From Quercus robur (lineage: Eukaryota; Streptophyta; Magnoliopsida; Fagales; Fagaceae), in the NCBI RefSeq assembly GCF_932294415.1, contig NC_065539.1:49681501-49745500 (forward strand): a stretch of 64,000 bases of DNA, written 5' to 3'. How positions within the stretch are numbered: the stretch's first letter is position 1; every line of letters begins with the position of its first letter. Shown piece after piece: positions 1-13,254 of the stretch. A program made the translations under genes and the position numbers. The notes beneath the pieces are model-generated. The model saw nothing but the letters and a program-made list of their open reading frames with translations. It was not told where the DNA came from and did no database searches.

Positions 1-650
1 AAAAAAAAATCATGGTTTTTACTTCCAATGTGTGGGTAAAAGATAGAGAAGTGTGTTCTCCTTTTATTTATTTTTTTATTTTTTTATCTTTTAGATACAA
101 TTGTATTTCAAGTTCAACCTAAGGTATCTCTCCACGATAATGATAATGATGATTACCTTTAAGTTTCTTATTCTACGATTAAAAAACTTTATCATTAAAT
201 TGATTTAAGAATTGAAGAAACGAGAATTTGGTATTAACTCAATTTTTAAGAGAACTCACATCATGATAATACATACATAATAGGATGAGATAACTAAATT
301 AACCGCAATTGAGTGCTAAGTTAAATAAGACCTCGGGCTTGTTTTGGGTTTTAAGCTCAAAACTTAACATTGGGCCAAACTCCGAAGATAATCAATGGCT
401 ACTATTGCATTTTTTCCTGCTTCCAAGAGAAAGGAGGCCTAAAATTTGAGAAGTAAAGTTTCTGTGATAAGTGAGCTTTGATTTGTGCACAAAGATGAGA
501 ATAATATAAGTCCAATAGTGAGGAGTTAAAAAAAAAACATTGAGTCTCCAACAATAGAAAGAAACAAAGCATTATACTTCCATGGATTAGGTGAAAAGCA
601 AAAATAATACACGTTTGGTGATAATATAAAACTGAAACAAAACAGTCTCA
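1..650. other. AT-rich intergenic sequence, no gene seen
   Basis: No open frame of useful length, no recognisable domain and no structured repeat apart from A/T homopolymers. It ends at the SINE target duplication. Confidence 0.5.
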
Positions 651-849
651 ACACTTATGGTATGATTGTGGGTTCCAGTTAACTCAATTAATAAAGTCTT
701 TGATATTTAAATAAGAAATTTAGGGTTCAATCTTCATTTATACCAAAAACCGATTGATATCTTGGTTTGATGATAAAGACCATCAGTAGGAGCGAACACT
801 ATAGATTGAAACTCTCTCTAAAAAAAAAAAAAAAAACACTTATGGTATG
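651..849 (+). mobile_element. tRNA-derived SINE with 15-bp target site duplication
   Basis: The body (666-834) starts with a tRNA-like head: an A-box-like stretch (AACTCAATTAATAAAGTCT) followed by a B-box-like GGGTTCAATCTTC. It ends in AAACTCTCTCT plus an A tail of about 17. The flanks 651-665 and 835-849 are the same AACACTTATGGTATG, a typical product of LINE-type target-primed insertion. Head, tail and flanking duplication all agree, so the call is strong; the family name is not assigned. A 5' part of a related copy lies at 52232-52310. Confidence 0.85.
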
Positions 850-1779
850 GTTCATTATCCAACAAAAAAAGAAAAAACGCCAATAATAGTTCTCTTTTGG
901 TTCATTTGGACATGCATACGTGTTTTAATTCCTTCATGAAATAAGAGTTTTTTTTTTTTTTTTTCTCCGCCCAAAAAAAAAAGGGTGATTTCTCTGTACA
1001 TACCTATATATTAGATGACTTGTGTATACTTATTAAGTTTACAAAGATGATTAATTATCTATCTTATTCAAGTAAGTTATGACTTAATTTAATATTAGCA
1101 AAAATAAAGATTTTTTATTCTTTCCATGGAGATGGAGTTGTGAAGCAATGTTAAACTTTTGGCACCCCAAAATTTATAATTGTACACTTTATTTATTTAT
1201 TTTTAATTAGAACCAAAAAATTTGGTCTCCCAAAAATAAGACAAATATTCCTCTGGTTATTGCGATCGCAGGGAGTTGATTAACAATTTGCTTCATCAAG
1301 AGAACAATTAGAAAGTTTACAAAGACAAAAAACCGAACTGAGAAGTTGAGAGAAAAATGCCTAGGGTTATAGGAAGAAGGTGAACGAGGAAATGGTTGAA
1401 ACAAAAATTGCGTAATTGGTAAAGCAGAGAAAAGTAGCCCTTTCGAATTTCAAATGATAAAATTGTCGTGATAGACATGTTTTGTCTTATTATTTTCAAT
1501 AACACAAACAAAAAATTGGCTATAACCTATGCCAATCACGTATGGGGGCATTTGTTAACAACATAATTAAAAGATAGGAGGGTATTTGGTATAATTATTT
1601 AAATAACAATTTTCAGTGTTTAAACACTGAAACATGTATTTCCACTATATTTTTTAACTCACACGTATTTTCACAATACTTGAACAACGATATTAGAAAT
1701 CTCTAACCAAACGGACATTAGGCAACACTAGAATAACAGAACACATAAAAAGTATTATTAGGAGACCACAAGGACGGCA
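850..1779. other. Intergenic, with an old DNA-transposon-like remnant
   Basis: No gene seen. Positions about 1550-1720 contain a stretch ending in AATCTCTAACCAAACGGACA, which resembles 43640-43815 (ending AATCTCAAACCAAACGGGCC). This type of ending is common in small non-autonomous plant DNA transposons. No target duplication was resolved. Confidence 0.4.
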
Positions 1780-3190
1780 GTGCTAACATATTTAAAATGT
1801 GATGGTGAAGTGACAACTCCCAATTTAAAGTATGAGAAGCTTATCGTGCCAATCATTAGAGTTATCATAATCCAAAAAGAAGTTAACACGTGATGACAAC
1901 TTATTGGATAAGTGTCCTATGCGATGAATGATAAAATTCCATGTGTTACAACAAACTAGAAATAACCAACAAGACCTCGAGTATCTAAGTAAAGGCTCAT
2001 ATCCTAAGAAGAGACACATCTCAAATTAATTTTTTCTATTGTATCACTTGTTTAAGGCTATGTGTAGTTTTATTAGGGTGTTGATGCAAGTAAGTAGCTA
2101 TATATATATATATATATATATTGTAATTTCTTATTTTAATTGTATAATGTCATTGTAATTAGTATCGATAGAATAATCACATTATCTTGTAATTAGCATT
2201 GCCCATAGTGCAGATCGTTGTAGTTTCTAAATAGCATCTTAACATTTTTTCTCATCGATTACTTAATATTTGCCTTTATAATCGACATAGCATTGCTGAC
2301 GTAGTTACCATCAATTTGAAAGAATCACCCTTAGGTGTTATTTGCTGATTTGCATGGTCATTGGGGTACCACATGTAGCCGAAATAAATATAAGAACATG
2401 AAGCTCTTTTGATTAGTAACGAAACAAGCTGCAATGAAGAAAATAATAATTTTTCTACACATTTCTTACCGCATTCCATTGGAAATTACGAAAATTTGGT
2501 AGTAATGGCACATGGATAATGAGAAATTTGGAAATGTTTGGATAGAATAATATATTAAATAATACAAAATTGAGGTTTCATAGGCTTCTGTTCAGTAGGC
2601 TTATTAAATAAACACACATTATAATAGAATAAGATAGAATGGAACCAACAGATCCTCTTTTCATACCCTTTTCCCTTTGAAGCTGAGCAAAAATGGCAAT
2701 GTGTGGATCGAAAGCCTTATTGAGTTGCGGCTTGTTTTACTTTGTTAATGTTGAAAAATTATCATATGAGACAGTTATGATTTTATAATGTCAAGCTCTC
2801 AAGTATAAATAGAGGTTCACATTCAAAGAAAAGACATATCCCAGACTAATTTCTCTTGATATTTCACTTGTGGCTTACTAGTTTAGGATTATATGTTGTC
2901 TTATTAAGCTATTTGATGCAAGTAAGTAGCTATGTACTCTTGTAATTTCTTAATTTGATTTTATAATGTCATTGTAGCTTTACATTATGTTTAAAGATTA
3001 GTATTGAGAGATTAATGACATTATCTTGCTATTAGAACTGCCTATAATGGTTTCTTAATTGCATTTTAACATACATATAGTTATTTCTGTCTATTTAATT
3101 AGTATCACTTAATATTTGCCTTTTCTAATCCACATAACGTTGTTGAAGTAGTTTCCATTAATTTGAAAGAAGTAGTTCGGAAATGACGAG
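1780..3190. repeat. Two diverged copies of a roughly 0.5-kb repeat, offset about 840 bp
   Basis: Segments around 1950-2330 and 2790-3180 share the same order of landmarks: an AAGAGACAC/AAAAGACAT block, GATGCAAGTAAGTAGCTAT, TAATGTCATTGTA, then a tail with ACTTAATATTTGCC and AATTTGAAAGAA. The last about 80 bp also occurs downstream of DLH-C at 27560-27640. The right copy ends almost exactly where homology of DLH-A to DLH-B stops. The repeat family is not identified and there is no coding content. Confidence 0.55.
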
Positions 3191-3991
3191 TTAATCAGAA
3201 AACTCACCACCCCAGCAGAAGCCTGCAGCCCCAACTGCAGAAAATCCTTTACTTTTTAAAGCTTCAATTACGGGCTTTGCTTCCTCAGTTCCCTTGTCCT
3301 ATTGAAATTATTATAGAGCTTCAGACACCATTAGTGCATACTGAAAATTGCATAGCAATTAGTAGAAGGCACAGCAATATCAGGGTCGCAAATTTCAATC
3401 AAGGTCTCAATAGGGGAAGGTAGATCAATATATTATGAAGTATGAACCATATACACACATATATATATATATATATATATATTTCATAAATAACAATAAA
3501 GAAGTTACACAGCTGAATCCAAACACATATTCAGACAAAATATGCAAGATACTAAACTTTCAATGAGGCCCTAATAAGTAAATCAAAATTATAAGCAATT
3601 TCCAGTAAAGTATAAAAATATAAAACCAACCGTTCCATGATCCTTCAACCAAACTTGTAGGGGCCTATTAGGATCGTTGAGCACAAAGGGTTCTCCATGT
3701 AAGAAGTCAGGAACTACAGCATAAAATCCAGAAGCTGCAACCTCGTCTGCAAGCTTCCTTTAAAAGAGAAAACAATTAACATTAGTTTCCAGAATCAAAA
3801 AGTAAGCACAAACTCACAATGTTAAGTGTGTTTGAACAAGCATGTGTAGATTACTTTATATTTTTTTATTTATAAACAACATGTGTATATTACCACTCCA
3901 TATTTTAATGGAAAGATCTTTATAGTCGCACTTCTTATTCAAAATAACATAATATAGCTTCAAATAGACAATTACAATTATTTACTGTAAC

Positions 3992-5408
3992 CTGCTTGGT
4001 GTGGTGTCGCAAGCAACCAAAAATAAAACCTATACTCTTAAAAATATATGTAGTAGTGTGAGTAAGGATCATTCCCATAGAGAGTATCTGTCTAATTTTA
4101 TGCTACGTGAACAAGGAGGGGGGGTTGAGTATAGTGAAAACAATTTTAAGAAAAAAAACAACTAAGGAACAATTCAAATTAAAGTATTGAAATCAATCAA
4201 AAGAACAAACATTAGTCTAAGTCAACATCCACCATTGTAATTTTACAACTGATTATCGACGCAAGTATATATCAATTCACATTTTGAATATTCACCGTTG
4301 GAACTATTTTCCTATCTCTCCTTAGTCTTAGTTAATTAGAAAACAAGTGATCTAATAAACTCTTACTACTAAACAATCCAAAACAAGCACTAAAGGTTTA
4401 ATCTAGTAGCAGCCTTAAGAATTAGAGAGATTGATGAAACTAAATAACACAAGCACAAGTGGTTGTATTTAATTTAGTCGAGCGTTCTTCCTAAGATCTA
4501 ATAATTTCTAATGCAACAAATCATTAAATCTTGGTTGCTTCACAAGTTAGAGAGATCAAATAATTACGGATTTGATATCTAACCTAGCAGTAGATTGCAA
4601 CGAATAATAAATCAGTAGGCCTCTTAGTAATTGAATGAGACAATCATGAAAATAGACACAGAAGAACATCCAATATTTAAAGTATAAATTGAACAATAAA
4701 AACAAATTAGATCTCACAGTTTTATTGATTCTAAGGCTTCAGTTTCCTTCGACCAAGTATAAAAGTTTTAGCCACGCAGGGCCATGATGAAAACTCGAAG
4801 GATAAATTAGAGAAGAGGGGAGAGAGAGGCGTCTCTCAAGTCTGATTTTTTTCTCCCCCTTTTCCAAGCCTACAAGATCTCCTAAAAATATTCGAAATTC
4901 CAAATCTGACTAATTAAGAAAAAATATTAAAAATAAAACAAAGTTCTAATATAACTAGGAAAGTGGTGTTTTTCAGCTGGAATTTTTGTGCATCAGATCT
5001 GAAAGCTTCCAAAAATAAACCACATCAGATCTGCGTATTAGAATTGCAGGCAAAGGAACATTCCAGAACGTCAACAGTGCAGGTGCTGCAATTTCAAGCC
5101 CGATTTCAAACTTGATGCAACTCATATCTCTCAAAACTCAAAACATGAAAATTGTAGAACTTTGTCTTGGCATTCCATAGCATTTTGAATCATCTCAATC
5201 GGAGCTCGGATGAGAGAGTTATTCCCAGATTACGAAGCGATGTCAAAGCTGTTTAGAATCGCCCAATTAACTACGTTTTGCACTTAATGCCTCAATTTGC
5301 ATCCTAAATCAAAATATAAGAATAATGAGTACATTTAGGCACCAAATAAGTATAAAAGACTAAACATTAAGAGAGAAAAATATGACATTTTGCATTCTCA
5401 TCACTGCT
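3992..5408. mobile_element. Solo LTR in intron 2 of DLH-A
   Basis: Positions 3997-5403 (1407 bp) start with TGGTGTGG and end with CTCATCA. They are flanked on both sides by CTGCT (3992-3996 and 5404-5408), the 5-bp duplication usual for LTR retrotransposons. DLH-B has no such insert at the matching place (CTGCC near 30421). There is no coding region, so this is an LTR left after recombination between the two LTRs of a complete element. The family is not assigned; the low-copy look of its interior does not help. Confidence 0.75.
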
Positions 5409-5869
5409 TTCGGAATGAAAGAAAAATAAAAGCATTTCAAATATTAAATCAACTAAATTTCAGAATGATGGCTCTGAATTTTAAAGATATATATATATAT
5501 ATGGCACCTAAATCAAAAAGACATAAGGTAGAAGGAGTTCTTTATTAATATAGAGAAAATCTAGGAACAAAACTTTTATCACAATTCTAATATGATCATA
5601 TGTGGATAGTGAAAAAAGAAAGAAAGTGGTGAGTCTATGTTTAAGTGAATATCACCACTTACAATCAACTACTTCAGTAAATTTTGCCAAAAGCGTTACT
5701 AACAAAACCCATAAACTAAAAAAGAAAAGAAAAGAAAGAGATATGAGATATAGCCATACCTCAAGAGTGGAGCCTCATATCCTACAAGAAAAACTCAAAC
5801 ATGTTAAAGATGGAACATGATAGTAATAATAAATTAACATAGCCAATGATTTAATGGCAGGTACAGACA

Positions 5870-5874
5870 AACAA

Positions 5875-5915
<41 letters not shown>

Positions 5916-5960
5916 CACACACATATATATATATATATACACATATTTATTTACATAAAT
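5870..5960. repeat. TA/CA dinucleotide microsatellite
   Basis: Long runs of AT with short ACAC interruptions in intron 1 of DLH-A, left of the Mutator-like insertion. Confidence 0.9.
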
Positions 5961-6497
5961 GACTAGAACAAACACCGATCATCAAGATAAGTACCCAATT
6001 TTCAAAGCAACATCAAAGAGTTACTGAATATAGAATGTCAACCTTAGATGCTGATCAAAATCCTTTTTTCTTTTTTTCCTCCTTTTGATTCTCTAATGCC
6101 CTACGTTTTCCGGTTTTCACAGAAATTCTTTATTCATAAATAATTCAATTAAAAAAACAATGGTTGTTAGTTGTTACACGACCAAAATTGGAATTTAACC
6201 ATGATTTCCCAACTATTTAGTTAGTAGGCATGGTTTCAAAAGTATTTAATTTACTAAGAGACTCGATTTTGGGCTTGTAAACCGAGTCTCAAAGACTCGG
6301 TTTTTATGGTTGGATCAGATCTAATGTGGTGTTCTTGCCACTTGGCATCCATCTGAAAATCGAGTCTTAGAGACTCGATTTCCAGTTGTGTGTGACATGG
6401 CAATTTGTATGTGACGTGGATGATCCACGTGGAAGCCACCTGAAAACTAAGTCTCTAAGACTCGATTTCTAATAGGGCTTTTTTTAAATTTAACGCA

Positions 6498-6890
6498 CTT
6501 TGTCTCTCCACTCTCACTCACCCTCTCACTCTCTTAGCCTCACCGATCCCGACCCACTCTCACTCACCCTGTCACTCTCTTAGCCTCACCGGTTGGACCC
6601 TCTCACTCTCTCAGCCTCACTGACCAAGACCCACTCTCACTCACCCTCTCACTCTCTCACTCTCTCAGCCTCCCCAACCCTGACCTCGACGCATTCACCC
6701 TCTCAACCTCACCGGTCGGACCCTCTCACTCTCTCAGCCTCATCGACCCTGACCCCGACCCACTCTCACTCACCCTCTCACTCTTTCACTCATCAACCCA
6801 TTGTCACACCTCTCTCAGTCACCCTCACACAGACACCCTGTCACCCTCTCTACTCTCTCACTCACCCTCTACTGTCTCCAGTCTCAGTCA
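6498..6890. repeat. CT-rich minisatellite inside the Mutator-like element
   Basis: Imperfect tandem copies of a unit of roughly 60-80 bp built from CTCTCACTCACCCTCTCAC and a spacer like AGCCTCACCGACCCTGACC. The repeat gives a chance open frame rich in Ser, Pro, Thr and His on the plus strand, which I do not regard as a gene. It lies just inside the left terminal inverted repeat. Confidence 0.8.
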
Positions 6891-7033
6891 TTATAGAGTT
6901 TTGAGTTCCTTTAGTCTACGCGGTCTCTGAAAACAAAAACAAAAAAGTTAAGTCCCTTTATGCAAAATGCAAAGTGTGTTTCACCGTTTGGTTACTGAGA
7001 AATAGTGGGAAAAATCAAAGAAACTTTGGTTTT

Positions 7034-7074
<41 letters not shown>

Positions 7075-8591
7075 CTATTTTGGTTTCTGTATTGAATTTC
7101 TAATAGAACTGTTAAAAAAGATAGAAGCTTTATTGTTTTTTGAAATTTGAATTGGTATGTGGAATCGGATTATGTTTTTGGGTTTGTTTATATTTGCTGA
7201 GGATTTAATTTTAGTGCTTTGTTGATCAAAATTTACTTTGATCTAAGTTTGATTTGGTCAGTTATGGTAAATATGTTACTAAGAATAGAGAAATTGGAGA
7301 TATATATATATATATATATATTTATTTATATACTTGTTGGGTTGCTGAGAATTTAATTTTTAGTTGTTTTATGGAAAAAATTTACTCTGATTTAGTGCTT
7401 TTTTTTTAACAATTACAGTAACATTGGCCTACTAGGTTACTAAGGATTTAATTTTAGTCCTTTGTTGGAGAAAATATAATTTGATTTAGTGATTTTAGAG
7501 ATGTTAGTAATATATATACTTTTTCTCTAAAATCATTATTGTTTAACATGAATGTAAATCATGTCATGTTTAGCTCAAAAAAAAAAAAAGGTGAACTTAA
7601 TTTATGATTTTATGAACCAAACAATCAGTATTGTTTAACATTATTGTGTTAAATTTTATTTAAGAGCCATTTTGTTAACATTAGCTGGTTTGATGTGGAT
7701 CAATCAAAAATTATGATATTAGATGGCATTCATTCATAGGTAATGTAAAGGTTATTAGGTAGAAATCAAATTGATGGAATTTTATTTTATTTATTTAAAA
7801 AATTGGTTTAAACACTATAGACTCAATCATTCATAATATAAATGATGACATGAAGTTGAGTTAAATAAAACTAAGAAAATAAAGTAATTGCTTGTTATTC
7901 ATTGGCTTTGGCCTTGGGAAGATTATGTTCAAGATATAGGAAATAGAAATGACTTCATTGTGTGCAACAATGTTAAACTGTCTAAACGGGGAGACACTTG
8001 AATTTACCTTTTTTTTTTCTTCCTTTTTCTTAATTGGGATCTGGGTTTTCAGGTGAGGAACCCTCCCTCATCCTCATGGGCCATGATAACTTGATAAGTA
8101 AAAATGAGTTCTCCATTAATCAAACATGTTTTATCATCGACATAAGTTGGTTCTATTCCTTTTCACTGATCATATTCTTTCTATTGATTGGGTTAAAAAA
8201 ATCATTTTGTGTATGACAATTTGGACATGAAATTTTTGTATAATCTTCTTGGGAACTTATATTTTATGTTGATCATAAAAATTATTTGGCTTTGAAGGCA
8301 TTTTTGATTATTTTGATTGATGCTATCTAGTACTAGTGGCTAGGGATGGCAATTTCTACCCGATTCGTGGGTACCCGGCCCGGCCTAATCTTAATGGGTC
8401 GGATTTTACCCGGCCCGATAAAGAATAGGGTCGGGTTTGGGTTTAAAAAAAAAAAAACCCGAAGTGGGTCCTAGTCGGGTCTGGATTTTGGTAAAAACTC
8501 GGCTTGACCCTAGACCCGACCTGACCTGTTTACAACTAAAGTAAAATTACTAAAATACCTACCTACCTACCTATATATATATATATATATA

Positions 8592-9433
8592 TGATAGTTT
8601 TTAGACCCCTTAAAAACACAATTGGTTTAACCTAGGTAATTAGCTAAGTTGTTACTTAGATCAAATTCCAAATCTAGGTTATCACAATCAAATAACCATG
8701 TCATGCAAAGCAGTGGAAAGATAAATAACACAATGATATGATCACCCAGGAAACCAAACTGGTAAAAACCTGGGGAGGATTTAACCTAACTATCCTCAAG
8801 TAACCCTGAATCCACTATGAAAGAATCAAAGTTGTTCAACAGGACTTAGACCACTAACATCCTATTACTACCCACCAATAGAAACTTACTGACACTACCA
8901 CTTGCAAGCTCCGTAACCACGGACTCCTTCTTTCTTGGATTTTCCAGCAAGTACAAGCACACCCGCTTGTGTTTCTTTAAGTTCTTATGGCAGCAACTGA
9001 ATGATCATCAAGCTCTTGAAGAAATCTCCTTCTTGATAATCCTAACCTTGTGTAAAGGAAAGCTCCTCTCAGATCTCACAAGAGATTTACACAAACAGCA
9101 ATATGAGCAACACTAAAACGTGGCTAGGGTTTGCCTTATATACCTAGGTCAAAAACACAAAACCCTAAACGTTTTAAATAAACTAGGGCTGAGTTGGAAT
9201 TCTGCAGAAAACGCATTCTACCCGAATTTCGATTGATCGAGTCTAAGTTTCGATCGATCGAACCAAGCTAAAATGTTTTATTAAATCTGCATCAACTTAA
9301 ATCCAACTTTACATAAATGAACCAACTTTGAGCAAGTCTAAACATGACTAAACACTTTGTTTTGATCATGGTTTGCCAATAATACACATTAGAGTTTTAA
9401 ATACATAAGATCCTAAGTCTTTAGAACCTAACA
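8592..9433 (-). repeat. 3' LTR of the nested gag-only element
   Basis: 842 bp, same length as the partner LTR at 15022-15863, TG...CA ends. Contains palindromic TCGATCGATCGA near 9250. Confidence 0.9.
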
Positions 9434-10097
9434 AACTCCCTCTTTAGCAATCCATGACAAAACACAACTAAAAGCTCAAAGTTTACAAAGAAAAGCCCTT
9501 TACATAAAAATGCTCATAAAAACAAATTCAATCCTAACTACTATCCATCAGTTGCAAGTTTAGACAGCAGCTCAATTTAATCAACTTGTATATTTCCTGA
9601 AATACTAAACAAAATGCATAACCACATGTGTGGAAAATACAAGTAAACAAAATAAATTCTTAATTTCAACCAACACACAATAAAGACATATATCAATGAA
9701 TAACTCATAAATATTAATCAATAAGCAGTTGAAACAAGAAATATATAAAATAATAAAAGTATCTCCCCTTAACATGAATAGCCCAAACAAAACAAAAATG
9801 AGCTAAAAAGGTAAATACAATGTGAAGCACCTAGATACAATCTAAACTCCACAAGCTCCAACCAACAAAAAATGCTCTCCCCCTAAAAACAAAAACTCTA
9901 CAAGTGCACAAATATGTACTCCCCTTTTTTTGTGACAGAATGCCAAAGGGCAATTAAAATCCATCATCAAAAGGAGGTAGCGGTGAAGATCGTCGAAACT
10001 GTGCCAACTCTACGCGTAAAGCACGGATCTCATCGAGCACATCCACCAAAATCTATCCATGAGTTGCCTAAACGATTAAGACATGATCCAACGTACG

Positions 10098-11006
10098 TCA
10101 AATGTCTGAATCATCCGAAGTAGTCGGTGGAGGAACATCAGGATCAGCAGCAGCACCAGACGCCTCAGCTGTATTAGCACCTGTAGAAGAGGGAGGAAGG
10201 GGAACAACACCAGATGACGCACCTCTAGGACGCGTAGGACCAACTCTCAAGTGAGCAGCCCTCTGCCGAAGGAAGGTGGCACCTATGAGAGCTATGACAT
10301 GAACGGGCTCACCGGCAAGGAAATCAGCTAGACCAAGAAACAACAAAATCCTATGAATGAAAATAGGATAGATAAGAGCATGCGCTACGGCAGAACTCCT
10401 ATGAACTTCGTTCAAAGAACGAAGAAACAAATGAGGAAAGCTGATAGACGCACTAGAAACAAAAGCGTACAAAAATACACATCGTTTAAGAGGGATGGTG
10501 TGGAGATGAGAAATAGGCCACAAAGAATGACACACTATCCTAAAGAAAAGATAGGCAGTCTTAGTAAGCTTAGCAGACGTGATCCGAGGATCGGAACCCC
10601 ACTGGATAGAAGACCCAGTGATGTATGACATAACGTCATCTAGGGGTGGAGACTCCTTATAGGGATAGACAGGCTCCCTAACGACTAGAACCCCAAGAGC
10701 TTCAGCCACTATCCGAGGGGTAATAGTGAACTCAACACCTCGTATCCAACTCCTAACAAGAGTGTTGGAATCATAGACGTGGCAAGAGAGATTCGAGAAG
10801 AACTCTCTAATCAGGGCGGTCGGGGGTGGATGATCTACCTTTAACAAAGGCAACCAACCTCTACTCTCAAGGTTTTCCCTAATGGCAGGATCAACCTTAT
10901 CTAACACAACAGAACACTTAGCCCAAATCTTACGCTTACAGTTCAGTTTCTCATAGACCTCTCTGCTTTTGTCATTCCTAAACAACTCACTCCTAGAGGG
11001 AGACAC
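10098..11006 (-). CDS. Accessory open frame of the LTR element, resembles plant transposon-associated protein
   Basis: An uninterrupted frame of 302 residues on the element's coding strand. Stretches such as ESRGWLPLL, FSNLSCHVYDSNTLVRSW and GVEFTITPRIVAEALGV match the general pattern of the widespread plant family annotated as putative plant transposon protein (recognised from memory, not searched). The C-terminal 60 residues are low complexity, rich in Ala, Ser, Pro and Asp. It sits between the gag region and the 3' LTR, where a Copia element would normally end its pol gene. Its role is unknown. It is element-encoded, not a host gene. Confidence 0.6.
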   Translation of the reverse strand: MSPSRSELFRNDKSREVYEKLNCKRKIWAKCSVVLDKVDPAIRENLESRGWLPLLKVDHPPPTALIREFFSNLSCHVYDSNTLVRSWIRGVEFTITPRIVAEALGVLVVREPVYPYKESPPLDDVMSYITGSSIQWGSDPRITSAKLTKTAYLFFRIVCHSLWPISHLHTIPLKRCVFLYAFVSSASISFPHLFLRSLNEVHRSSAVAHALIYPIFIHRILLFLGLADFLAGEPVHVIALIGATFLRQRAAHLRVGPTRPRGASSGVVPLPPSSTGANTAEASGAAADPDVPPPTTSDDSDI

Positions 11007-11819
11007 AGAGGAAGTGGAGGGTGTCCTATGGGCTCTAGTTTCCTAAGCATGGTGCTTGGATAAGGACCAAGACACAAAGAAAAAAAACAAAAACCAAGGG
11101 CAGACTGCAAGTTAGCACAAAAAAATATAGAACAAAAATCTATATGATGCATGAACAATTTAAATGTCATGATGCATGCTCTAATGCAGTGCAATTAAGT
11201 TCAAATTTAAATTAAGTTCACAAAATTGGCTTGAGCATAGAGTTTCTAACAAAAACCCCAAAAATTGAAAAACCACTTGTTCATTTTGTAAAAAATTTGA
11301 CCAATTGATCATTACACAAGTTAGATTATATAAAATAATGATCAATTACATCAATTCAACAAGCCAATTTTATCAATTGAAATCAATTTGAACAAAATCC
11401 CCAAATTCGGATAAAAACAAGCTCTAGAACTTTCAATTTCTCACAAAACACCAAATTAATCAAATTAATCATCATAGATCATGATTATAACATTATAGGA
11501 ACAAAACCCAATGATCAATTTCAGAAGAAGAAGCTTGAATCAACAAAAATCCCAATTTGAAAAGTTTCGAAAATACCCATGAAATTCATGTAAAAATGCA
11601 TGAACACTTGAACTAAAATGCAAAAGGAAGGTCAAAATAGACTTACTAGCTTAGAGAGAGGAAAACCTTGCAAAAAATCTGAAGGAAAACGACAAAAAAT
11701 GGTAGGTGAGCTTTGTCCAAATTGGAGAGAGAAAAAAGTTTGAAAAGAACTTTTGAAAAGTAAGTCTGAACAAGTCAAATCTGCCTTTTAAAAAACTTGA
11801 TTCATGACTTTTGATTGAT

Positions 11820-11995
11820 GGAAAATCAGTTTCGATTGATCGAAACAGACAGAGGCTTCTTTAAAAATTTTAAAACAATTTCAATTGATCAAAAAACAGA
11901 TTAGATCAATCGAAACAGACAGAGGCTTCCTTAAGGCTTTTAAAACAATTTCGATTGATCGAAAAACAGATTGGATCAATCGAATTAGACAGAGA
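11820..11995. repeat. Tandem repeats of about 60 bp with TCGATTGATCGA motifs
   Basis: Three imperfect units each contain CAATTTCGATTGATCGAAA or a variant and a GACAGAGGCTTCCTT-like block. The palindromic core also occurs in both LTRs near 9250 and 15680. It lies in the non-coding middle of the LTR element. Confidence 0.65.
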
Positions 11996-13254
11996 CTCAC
12001 AAAATTTTTGAGAAAAAACACAGTTTTTGAAAATAACAAAGACACATTTTAGAAACACCTCAAAGCATTGAAATTGATGATCAAAATGCACGAGTATGTG
12101 ATGTAATGTTTATAAAAAACAAAGTTTTAAGCCCAGTTTTCCCAAAATTAAGATTTTCAAGCATTTTCCTTAAGATTTTCAAGCATCAAAATTGTTTTGC
12201 ATAAAAACTCAAAGTATTTGCAAACTTGGTTGGTCAGACCAAAGACATACACAAAGACATATACAATGTTTAGCAAAGAGAAACTTGTGTAGTGTGTGCA
12301 ATTAGCAAAAACTTGAGATACATGTGAGGTAATATGAGTATAGCAATTAAATACAAAGTTTACAAAATTCATCACATAGAATTTGAAAGAGACTATTACC
12401 AAAAGAGTTACATCATATAACTCCCACATCTCTTAGATCATAAGCTTGCAATCATGTAAGTTTCTTGATTTTGCCTCATATAGTACACACAAATTTTAAT
12501 TATTTAGAAAATTATTAAAATAGCCGGGATAATGTACACACCAATTTTAGCAATTATTTGATTTAGCTTTAAGTCCAATAATGTACATACCAATTTCGGC
12601 ATTTAAATCGAGGCTACACCTTATGATCTTTTTGTGCATGTGCTACACTTTCTCGAGTACAAAATTTTACGATATGCACTAAGGTGTTCATGATTGGCTA
12701 GTGAACAGTGGTGAGATGGTTATTTATGCCTTTCTCAAAAGGTTCAAGTCCGACAGTCAAAGACATGTGATTTAAAGATCAAGACAAAGTGATCAAAACT
12801 ATAAACATCTTTCCCACACGACATGCACTACAAAGCTTTAACTAGTAAAGTGCAATAAGTAAGCTCATCAAAGCTAAACAAGGTACAAAAGACATGTTAT
12901 GTGAAAATAAATTGACCAACCTTGTTTTCAAAAACCAAGAAAATAGTGCAAAACACAATTTGATTCCTTTTTCTTCCTTTTTTTTTTATTTGAAAAAGAT
13001 AAACAAAAACAACCTAGAATAAAATGCATGAATGTTATGCAATGCAAATCCTAGAAACAGAGAAAACAAAAACCAAAAAATAATAGTCACGAAAAATAGT
13101 AATGAAGCACAAAGACCATGTCAGAAGGACTCAATTCGATTGAGCCTTTTACATCCAAAACTTTTTAGATGCACCACGAGCATTAGAGTTCTTATTCACA
13201 CGGGAATGATTACCAACTCCAGGATTGGAATAAAGATTTAGAGCCTTTACCAAT

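Noticed and set aside
6593-6904. 103-residue Ser/Pro/Thr/His-rich frame
   Set aside because: It is the translation of a CT-rich minisatellite inside a transposon.
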